Positions 15,420 to 21,483 of a stretch of 22,263 nt of DNA are shown here, in pieces. This stretch comes from JASFRS01 sp050114795 (lineage in GTDB: Bacteria > Pseudomonadota > Alphaproteobacteria > Sphingomonadales > CAKZYD01), in NCBI GenBank assembly GCA_050114795.1, contig JASFRS010000016.1, forward strand, positions 1 to 22,263, written 5' to 3'. Made by a program: the position numbers and the translations under genes. The first letter of the stretch is position 1, and each line of letters opens with the position of its first letter. The notes below the pieces were generated by a model, which ran no database searches, was not told where the DNA came from, and saw only the letters and a program-made list of their open reading frames with translations.

Positions 15420-16677
15420 CGACATTTCTCATGCGCGGGCTGCGCAGGTAAAAAAAGCTGCACCCAGCCGCTGGGCCAGCACATTACAGGCTTGGATAAG
15501 CGGGGCAGGGCCAAAGGCATTTCTCAAACTTCTTGAAAGCCGCATGCAGATGGGCGAACTGCAGCTCACCCTGCCTGATGGCAGTAAAAAGACCTTATAT
15601 GGGCGCAAACCAGGCGCAAAAGCAGTGCTACAGATTAATCATTGGCGCGCGGCAAAACGGCTTTTAACCTCAGGCGGGGTTGGTTTTGCGCAGAGCTATA
15701 TCGAAGGCGATTGGGATAGTCTGGACCTGGCCACATTGATTGAATTAGCTGCGCAAAACCGCAGACAATTGGGCGATACTTTGAGAGGCCGTGGTCTGGC
15801 CAAAGCCCTGGCCCGGCTGCAACATCTTTTACGCGCTAACACCCAAAAAGGGGCAAAGCGCAATATCGCCTTTCACTATGACTTAGGGAATGAATTTTAT
15901 AAGCCCTGGCTTGACGACACCATGACCTATTCGTCTGCCCTGTTTGAAGGCGGGGATAATAGTCTGGAAGCCGCACAAATGAGCAAATACCGCCGCTTGC
16001 TGGACTTATTAGAAGTCTCACCCGGGCAGCATATTTTGGAAATCGGCTGTGGCTGGGGCGGCTTTGCAGAAACAGCCGCTAAAGAACGCGGGGCCAAAGT
16101 CACGGGTATCACCCTTAGTCAGGAACAATTGAAATTCGCCAGGGAGCGTATTGAAAAGGCCGGGCTGTCAGATCGCGTTGATTTCCAACTCATAGACTAT
16201 CGCGATATGCAGGGGCGCTTTGACCATGTGGCCAGTATTGAAATGTTTGAGGCGGTAGGTGAAAAATACTGGCCCGGCTATTTCAGCAAAATTCATGAGG
16301 TGCTCAAACCCGGCGGACGCGCGGCCATTCAATTCATCACCATTGAAGACGCGGTTTATGATGCCTATCGCCGCTCTGCTGATTTCATCCAGACCTATAT
16401 TTTCCCAGGCGGCATGCTGCCCACAGCCAAGATCTTCCAGGACGTGGCAAAGGCCGCTGGGTTGGACATGTTGAACGCCAAAGCCTTTGGTCAGCATTAT
16501 GCACAAACTCTTGGCCAATGGCGGGACCGCTTTAATACCGCTTTTGACACGGGCCAGCTCCCCGAGGGCTTTGATGAAACTTTCAAACGCATATGGAATT
16601 ATTATCTCGCCTATTGTGAAGGTGGTTTCCGCGCGGGAGGTATCGACGTGATGCAAGTGGCTTTAACACGGAAATAA
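15400..16677 (+). CDS. cyclopropane-fatty-acyl-phospholipid synthase-like SAM methyltransferase
   Basis: The protein has 425 residues. An N-terminal lipid-interaction region ends near residue 150. The catalytic domain follows: FHYDLGNEFYKPWLDDTMTYSS (159-179), SAM motif LEIGCGWGGF (213-222), and FRAGGIDVMQVALTR at the end. Of the five bicarbonate-site residues of E. coli Cfa, Glu (E284), Ile (I313) and Tyr (Y367) are kept, but Cys139 is S179 and His266 is Q311. The product may therefore be a cyclopropane or another methylated acyl chain. ATGs occur at 15394 and 15400; only the second has proper spacing (six bases) from GAGGGG. The homologue in R. sphaeroides belongs to the RpoE singlet-oxygen regulon. 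Confidence 0.9.
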   Translation: MSDSKHDDISHARAAQVKKAAPSRWASTLQAWISGAGPKAFLKLLESRMQMGELQLTLPDGSKKTLYGRKPGAKAVLQINHWRAAKRLLTSGGVGFAQSYIEGDWDSLDLATLIELAAQNRRQLGDTLRGRGLAKALARLQHLLRANTQKGAKRNIAFHYDLGNEFYKPWLDDTMTYSSALFEGGDNSLEAAQMSKYRRLLDLLEVSPGQHILEIGCGWGGFAETAAKERGAKVTGITLSQEQLKFARERIEKAGLSDRVDFQLIDYRDMQGRFDHVASIEMFEAVGEKYWPGYFSKIHEVLKPGGRAAIQFITIEDAVYDAYRRSADFIQTYIFPGGMLPTAKIFQDVAKAAGLDMLNAKAFGQHYAQTLGQWRDRFNTAFDTGQLPEGFDETFKRIWNYYLAYCEGGFRAGGIDVMQVALTRK

Positions 16678-16746
16678 TGGTCTAAAGCGACATATCATTC
16701 GTATCAGTTCCATAAGAGCTAAACAGGCGCCAAAACGGAAATACGG

Positions 16747-17199
16747 ATGACAATATATCATAACCCTCTAACCCCCCTTGGGTTTTTTGAGGGGGAAAGC
16801 CGCTTTGAGGGATTTATCCAAGATGGTTTTGGCCACATTCGCCGCAGTTACCATGGGCATGCTCATGGTCTTCTGGATGGTGAAAAGCTAAGCCTGGAAG
16901 AACATCTGATTTTCAACGATGGGCAAAAGGATGAACGCCTTTGGTGTTTCACACCGACCGATGATGGGTGGCGGGCAACGGCACAGGGGTTAATTGGTGA
17001 GGCGGAAATCACCACCACAGGCAATGATGAAATGCGCTGGCGCTATGTGATGGAAGTTGAAGTTTCCGGTTGTAAAATAGGTTTTCATTTTGAAGACGTA
17101 TTCATACGCATCACACCTAACCGCCTGCTCGCGCACACGACCATGAAAAAATTCGGCATCACCGTGGCGCGGCTTACCAGCGCTTATGAGAAGCTCTAA
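16747..17199 (+). CDS. DUF3833 family protein
   Basis: The 150-residue protein matches DUF3833: LTPLGFFEGESRFEGFIQDGFG at the start, later WRYVMEVEVSGCKIGFHFEDVF and the C-terminal MKKFGITVARLTSAYEKL. Some relatives carry a lipoprotein signal, but this one has none. The function is unknown; the family travels with the CFA/DUF1365/photolyase group. It follows the methyltransferase by 69 bases, so it may share that transcript or have its own promoter: a weak TGGTCT-N18-TATCA lies at 16678-16706. The ribosome-binding site is poor. Its stop codon shares two bases with the stop of the convergent SDR gene. Confidence 0.88.
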   Translation: MTIYHNPLTPLGFFEGESRFEGFIQDGFGHIRRSYHGHAHGLLDGEKLSLEEHLIFNDGQKDERLWCFTPTDDGWRATAQGLIGEAEITTTGNDEMRWRYVMEVEVSGCKIGFHFEDVFIRITPNRLLAHTTMKKFGITVARLTSAYEKL

Positions 17200-17957
17200 G
17201 ATTTACGATGTGGCTGTGTTGCCCGCCCGACCAGCGCAAAATAAAGGGGGTCCGGAAGCAAACTCAGAAATTTCAAAAACCAGGTGAAACGCTTTGGAAA
17301 AGTGATTTCAAAGCGTTTAGTTTTCAGACCCTTGGAAATGCGCCGTGCGGCCTCATCCGCTTTCATTAGGAAAGGCATAGGGAAGTCATTTTTGCTGGTT
17401 AAAGGCGTTTCCACAAAACCCGGTGTGATAACTTGAACTTTGATGCCTTCGGACTGCAAAGTGAGACGCATGGATTCCGCCAAATAGGTCATTGCAGATT
17501 TGGATGACCCATAGGCTTCAGCCCGCGGTAGGCCACGATAACCTGCAACGGATGAAATGAGAGCCACATGCCCAAAATGCCGGGCACGCATTTTGGGCAA
17601 CACAGCCTCTAGCACTGCGACACAGCCGAATAGATTAACCTCATAAGCCGGACGGAAAGCCGCCAGAGATATGGCACTGACTTTGCTTGGCTCCCAATAA
17701 GCCGCAGCATAAATCACACGGCTGATAGGTCCAAATTGCGCTTCAATATCATCGACAGCCCGATGGATGGCAGCTTCATCTGTCACATCCAAGCGATAAG
17801 TTCCAATATTTGCTGAATGGTCTTGCAAAGCCTGAAGTTTATCAGCACTCCTTGCACTGACGACCAGCTTTTCCCCCTCATCCGCCAACTGAAGTGCAAG
17901 GGCATGGCCGATGCCCGTGGAACCGCCAACAATCCAAGTCACGCCCCTATCGGTCAT
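17196..17957 (-). CDS. short-chain dehydrogenase/reductase
   Basis: The 253-residue protein is a classical SDR. The cofactor loop GGSTGIG lies at 11-17, the DVT acidic turn at 58-60, and the catalytic triad is Ser135/136 (ISSVAGY), Tyr149 and Lys153 (YGSSK). VETPLTSKNDFPMPF follows after the fold core. The C-terminus has a hydrophobic stretch (FTWFLKFLSLLPDPLYFALV) that may contact the membrane. It is the third gene of the rpoE-chrR operon, with GGAG seven bases before its ATG and a 23-base gap after chrR. An SDR of this kind is also found in the R. sphaeroides RpoE group. Lipid-linked carbonyl reduction is a reasonable inference. Confidence 0.92.
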   Translation of the reverse strand: MTDRGVTWIVGGSTGIGHALALQLADEGEKLVVSARSADKLQALQDHSANIGTYRLDVTDEAAIHRAVDDIEAQFGPISRVIYAAAYWEPSKVSAISLAAFRPAYEVNLFGCVAVLEAVLPKMRARHFGHVALISSVAGYRGLPRAEAYGSSKSAMTYLAESMRLTLQSEGIKVQVITPGFVETPLTSKNDFPMPFLMKADEAARRISKGLKTKRFEITFPKRFTWFLKFLSLLPDPLYFALVGRATQPHRKS

Positions 17958-17980
17958 TTATTTTCTCCGAAGAAGGGCGG

Positions 17981-18613
17981 CTAAAAAGTAATGAAGGGAT
18001 TGAGCCACTTACTTAAGGGTCCTGTGAATTTCAGCGGTGCATCCAAGACGAACAAGCACAAACACCCCCTGTCTTTATCAGCCAGCGGCTGGTGGTCAAG
18101 GCTTGAATCCGCCAGTTGCAAATCGCCTTTTTCAAAGCGCATATCGCCATCATCATAGGCCCCATCCAGGACAACCGTGAATTCAATACCCTTATGCGTA
18201 TGCTGCCCAACCGGGCGACCAGGCGCAATTTTCAATAGACCAACTTTATGGGTAGCGACACCTGTTTCAATAAGCGCCTGTTTGATCCCAGGACCAATGG
18301 GGCGCCAATTCAAATCGTCATAAGATGTACCAATATAAGCACGTAAAGGTGCTGGAATATTCGTTTCACTTTGAACAGTCGCGGGGGCAGGCTCAATATC
18401 ATCCAAACGATTGAGAATATCATTCAATGCCCCGTCGAGATATTCCTCTTCCATATCATCCAACAAGGCACCACCAAGAGCATTCAGCTTTTCATACTGC
18501 TGTGCAGCCTCGCTGTTCAAAGCCACATGAGTGGCCATAGCCAAGGCAAAAGGCTCGCTTAACGCGCCACTCGCATAATCAAGCATCCATGCCGTATCTG
18601 CTGTTTGGGACAT
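17981..18613 (-). CDS. chrR: ChrR-like cupin anti-sigma factor with degenerate zinc motif
   Basis: This is a two-domain anti-sigma factor for the adjacent RpoE. The N-terminal domain (LDYASGALSEPFALAMATHV) should hold the sigma factor. The C-terminal cupin senses singlet oxygen in R. sphaeroides ChrR. Residues are numbered from the upstream GTG at 18619. Cupin ligands H140, H142, E146 and H176 are all present, as are the C186/C188 pair. In the N-terminal ZAS site only H31 is kept; the cysteines equivalent to ChrR C35 and C38 are N35 and A38, and position 6 is Thr, not His. The ATG at 18613 is preferred for the start, but the GTG one base after the rpoE stop is possible. It is surely co-transcribed with rpoE. 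Confidence 0.9.
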   Translation of the reverse strand: MSQTADTAWMLDYASGALSEPFALAMATHVALNSEAAQQYEKLNALGGALLDDMEEEYLDGALNDILNRLDDIEPAPATVQSETNIPAPLRAYIGTSYDDLNWRPIGPGIKQALIETGVATHKVGLLKIAPGRPVGQHTHKGIEFTVVLDGAYDDGDMRFEKGDLQLADSSLDHQPLADKDRGCLCLFVLDAPLKFTGPLSKWLNPFITF

Positions 18614-18620
18614 GAGCACC

Positions 18621-19178
18621 TTACTCCTTCACCAACACCCGCATGCGACCCAAGGCCAGGCGAATACGGGACTTTACAGTGCCCAGCGGCAAATCCAACT
18701 CTTCAGCGATTTCCGCATGGGTTAATTCTTTAAAATAGGCCAGATGAAGCACTTGCTTCTGTTCTTCCGGCAGCGATTTCAGCATCGAAGCAATCTGGCT
18801 CTTATCTTGAGCCTGTTCCGCATGCTCATCAGGTTGCTCAGGCGCTTCCGCCATAAGCCGCCACTCATCATGGTCCAAATCCGGCCTTGCTTCACGACGA
18901 AGATAATCAATGCGTTTATTCCTCAAAATAGTGAACAACCAGGTGGAAACAGATGCCTTGTTCTCATCAAAGCTCGCTGCTTTCCGCCACAGTTGTATCA
19001 TTGTTTCCTGTGCTATCTCTTCCGCCACGCCGGCGCTTAACCCCTGTTTCAAAGCGAAAGCTTTTAATTTTGGTGCAAAATGGCGGTAAAGCGCAGCAAA
19101 AGCCTGCTTATCCCGCTTAGTCGCAATATCTGCAACAAGACGGGCTGCATCTTCAGCGGTGAGTGTCATGTCCCCCAT
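18621..19178 (-). CDS. rpoE: ECF sigma factor RpoE (ECF11, singlet-oxygen type)
   Basis: The protein has 185 residues. Sigma region 2 spans about 25-95, with AEEIAQETMIQLWRKAASFDENKASVSTWLFTILRNKRIDYLRR. Region 4 spans 130-180, with LPEEQKQVLHLAYFKELTHAEIAEELDLPLGTVKSRI. Its pairing with a ChrR-like cupin protein places it in the ECF11 group, which controls photolyase, CFA and DUF1365 genes against singlet oxygen. The frame opens upstream to 19262. I choose the ATG at 19178, with AGAGG six bases before it; another ATG lies at 19169. A matching sigma-E promoter lies 113 bases upstream, so it probably activates itself. The chrR gene follows directly. Confidence 0.94.
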   Translation of the reverse strand: MGDMTLTAEDAARLVADIATKRDKQAFAALYRHFAPKLKAFALKQGLSAGVAEEIAQETMIQLWRKAASFDENKASVSTWLFTILRNKRIDYLRREARPDLDHDEWRLMAEAPEQPDEHAEQAQDKSQIASMLKSLPEEQKQVLHLAYFKELTHAEIAEELDLPLGTVKSRIRLALGRMRVLVKE

Positions 19179-19290
19179 CCAAGACCTCTTTGATGCAACA
19201 GCCGGGATATAACGCTCCGGTTGTACACTCACCATGTTAGACGCAATCGCCATCACTGTCACTCAAACACCATTTGTGTTCTTTAGTGAT

Positions 19291-19319
19291 GTTTACGGTA
19301 CTGGCCTCTGTTTGGATCA
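19291..19319 (-). promoter_or_regulatory. sigma-E (ECF11) autoregulatory promoter of rpoE-chrR-SDR
   Basis: Read on the minus strand, TGATCC (19319-19314) and TAAAC (19295-19291) are 18 bases apart. The -35 and the spacing are exactly those described for R. sphaeroides sigma-E (TGATCC-N18-TAAGA); the -10 keeps TAA. It faces rpoE and leaves a 5' leader of roughly 105 bases before the ATG at 19178. Confidence 0.8.
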
Positions 19320-19411
19320 GCCCAGATTGGAATAAAATATTGGAGATACACGGACTCGAAGCGGCGTTGACTTCGGTTTAGCCCCGAATACCTGAATGCC
19401 TAACCGCCCCG

Positions 19412-19425
19412 ATTCACATGTGAAT
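19412..19425. promoter_or_regulatory. perfect 14-base palindrome, possible operator
   Basis: ATTCACATGTGAAT reads the same on both strands. It lies 125 bases before the multicopper oxidase ATG and about 90 bases behind the rpoE promoter -35. It shares the TCACAT/ATGTGA half-site with the LysR-type operator at 5932-5950 but with no spacer between the arms. The protein that binds it cannot be named. Confidence 0.45.
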
Positions 19426-19549
19426 ATAGAAAGAACAATTAGAACAACCCCTTGCCATCATAGGATGATGATAAAGCTCCGTATCACTTGACGTTTCGAC
19501 GAGGACGAGCGGAAGATTCGCCTCAGTAGCGTTATTTGTGGGGGCAATC

Positions 19550-20680
19550 ATGACATTAAAACGCATCGCATTGTCGATCGCGGCGCTTGGTCTGTTTTCA
19601 GGACCTGCGCTGGCTGAAGGCCAAGTCAGAACTTATTATATCGCCGCTGACATGGTGGATTGGGATTATGCGCCTAAAAATCGAAATATCTTATTTGACC
19701 GACCCTTTGGGCAAGAAGAAGCGCATGCCGTAAATTCTGGCGATTATCGCGTTGGCAAAATATTCAAAAAAGCGATTTACCGGGAATATACAGATGACAG
19801 TTTTACCAAGCTGAAACCACGCCCTGAAGCGTGGAAACATCTTGGGATATTAGGACCCTTAATCCGCGCCGAGGTCGGCGACCGGATTAAAATCATATTT
19901 CGCAACAATGCGGATTTCCCGGCGACCATACATCCGCACGGTGTTTTCTATCAAAAAGATTCCGAAGGGGCTCTTTATAATGATGGCACCACTGGCAAGG
20001 ACAAAGCCGATGACAGCGTACCCACCGGCGGCACACACATTTATATATGGGATGTGCCGGAAAGAGCCGGTCCCCCTGAAAATGGTTTATCGAGCGCATT
20101 CTGGATGTATCACTCTCACAGCAATGAAGAGCGTGACGTCAATGCCGGGCTGATTGGTCCGATGATTGTGACCGCAAAGGGTAAAGCCAGAGCCAATTTG
20201 ATGCCAACGGATGTGGACCGGGAATTCGTTGTGGCTTTTATGACAATTGAGGAACATGAAAGCTGGTATTTTCGCGAAAACCTCGATCATTATGCAGCAA
20301 AGCCTGGGGAAATTAATGTTGGTATTGGTTTATTTGGGGCAACTTTTGCCATGGGACCGGACAACGCCATTTATCAGCCGTTCATGGAGAATATGAACGG
20401 CTATCTTTACGGCAATGGTGAGGTCATGACTGCGAAAAAAGGAGAGCGTGTGCGCTGGTATGTCATGGCCGGCACCGGCTTTGAAGTGCACGCTCCCCAT
20501 TGGCATGGCAATGTCGTCACCGAGGGCATGATGCGCACGGATATCTTGGAGCTAACAACCATGGGGATGCATGTAACAGACATGATCCCAGACGTTGTCG
20601 GCAAATGGCTATTTCACTGTCATGTCGCTAACCATTTCAAAAATGGCATGGGCGCATTTTATGAAGTGACAGCGGAATAG
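19550..20680 (+). CDS. two-domain multicopper oxidase, ceruloplasmin/hephaestin-like
   Basis: The 376-residue protein begins with a signal peptide, MTLKRIALSIAALGLFSGPA, probably cut after ALA (residue 22), so it is periplasmic. Domain 1 has HPHG (128-131) and YHSHSNEERDVNAGLIGP (HxH 188-190). Domain 2 has HAPHWHG (314-320) and HCHVANHFKNGM (356-367). This supplies the eight His of the trinuclear centre and one type 1 site (H314, C357, H362, M367) in domain 2. YYIAADMVDWDYAP, YREYTDDSF and HLGILGPLIRAEVGD look like vertebrate ceruloplasmin/hephaestin A-domains. Oxidation of Cu(I) or Fe(II) is likely, given copA-copB alongside. The ATG at 19550 follows GGGGG by six bases; a GTG at 19538 is less likely. 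Confidence 0.88.
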   Translation: MTLKRIALSIAALGLFSGPALAEGQVRTYYIAADMVDWDYAPKNRNILFDRPFGQEEAHAVNSGDYRVGKIFKKAIYREYTDDSFTKLKPRPEAWKHLGILGPLIRAEVGDRIKIIFRNNADFPATIHPHGVFYQKDSEGALYNDGTTGKDKADDSVPTGGTHIYIWDVPERAGPPENGLSSAFWMYHSHSNEERDVNAGLIGPMIVTAKGKARANLMPTDVDREFVVAFMTIEEHESWYFRENLDHYAAKPGEINVGIGLFGATFAMGPDNAIYQPFMENMNGYLYGNGEVMTAKKGERVRWYVMAGTGFEVHAPHWHGNVVTEGMMRTDILELTTMGMHVTDMIPDVVGKWLFHCHVANHFKNGMGAFYEVTAE

Positions 20681-20682
20681 CC

Positions 20683-21483
20683 TTAAAACCACAAACGCAC
20701 ACCAGCGACAAAAGACAAGCTGCCGGGGTCTCCTCCGGCAGCGCGTGTGAAGTCCGCATTATTCCCAATATCACGTTCCCAGGAGACACCAATATAAGGG
20801 GCAAATTCACGCTTGATTTCGTAGCGTAACCGGGCCCCTGCCTCAATCGTGGAAAGGCCAGAGCCAACCTCATTTTCCGGCACATCCTGAAAAGCAAAAT
20901 TCAACTCTGTTCTGGGTTGAAGGATGAGGCGTTGTGTGAGCAACAATTCATATTCCACTTCCGCACGCACAGAGACGTCGCCTTCACCACTTACAAACAG
21001 AGCGGCATCAACTTCGAACCAATAGGGCGCCAACCCTTCGACGCCTAACACCCCAAATGTGCGGTCACTCCCCGGTGCAAAGTCATGGCGAACCCCTGCC
21101 TGAACATCGAAATAACGGGAGAAGGCGCGAGACCACAGCGCCTGCACCTCTGCATCCTCGAACTCATCACTGTCAAAATCATATTCGCCTTCGGATTTAA
21201 TCCACAGCTTGTTTTTGTCGCCGCCATACCAGCCTTGCCCGTCCCATAGAAATTGCGGGTCACCTTCGTTGGAACGATATTCCAATCGTTCAGCGTCGAT
21301 AAAATAGCCCGTCAAGGCGCCATGGGAGCGTTGAACCTTTTCACGGGCCTTTTCCATTTTTTCCTGACCCCAATATTCGTCCGCCATGAACCAGCCGCCT
21401 TGCTCAGCTTCTTGGGCATGAACTTGCAGCGTACTTAGCATCAACATTGAGGCGAAAAGCATCATTTTGCGTGTCATAATCAT
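20683..21483 (-). CDS. copB: copper resistance protein CopB (outer membrane)
   Basis: The protein has 266 residues. A signal peptide (MLFASMLMLSTLQVHA) is followed by a predicted outer-membrane beta-barrel with many aromatic-ended strands: WDGQGWYGGDKNKLWIKSEGEYD, SRYFDVQAGVRHDF, FAPYIGVSWERDIGNNADFTRAAG and the terminal FVAGVRLWF with C-terminal Phe. This matches CopB/PcoB, thought to bind or move copper across the outer membrane. It is shorter than Pseudomonas CopB and lacks the Met/His-rich N-terminal repeats. The ATG overlaps the copA stop (TGATG), so translation is coupled; a second ATG lies at 21477. It converges with the multicopper oxidase, with two bases between their stops. Confidence 0.92.
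   Translation of the reverse strand: MIMTRKMMLFASMLMLSTLQVHAQEAEQGGWFMADEYWGQEKMEKAREKVQRSHGALTGYFIDAERLEYRSNEGDPQFLWDGQGWYGGDKNKLWIKSEGEYDFDSDEFEDAEVQALWSRAFSRYFDVQAGVRHDFAPGSDRTFGVLGVEGLAPYWFEVDAALFVSGEGDVSVRAEVEYELLLTQRLILQPRTELNFAFQDVPENEVGSGLSTIEAGARLRYEIKREFAPYIGVSWERDIGNNADFTRAAGGDPGSLSFVAGVRLWF

Larger units (their letters stand above)
19179..19549. other. 371-base intergenic region between rpoE and the multicopper oxidase
   Basis: This divergent gap has no plausible gene. It holds the sigma-E promoter (19291-19319), the 14-base palindrome (19412-19425), and a hairpin CATCAT-AGG-ATGATG (19456-19470). I looked for a CueR-type MerR dyad and for a second TGATC-N18-TAA promoter facing the oxidase and saw neither. 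A TTGACG at about 19489 has no good -10 partner. Confidence 0.6.

Noticed and set aside
16747..17199. Lipoprotein signal on the DUF3833 protein
   Set aside because: The N-terminus MTIYHNPLTPLGFFEGE has neither a hydrophobic core nor a lipobox cysteine.
19179..19262. Longer RpoE N-terminus starting at 19262
   Set aside because: The added residues are not sigma-like, and AGAGG at the proper distance favours the ATG at 19178.
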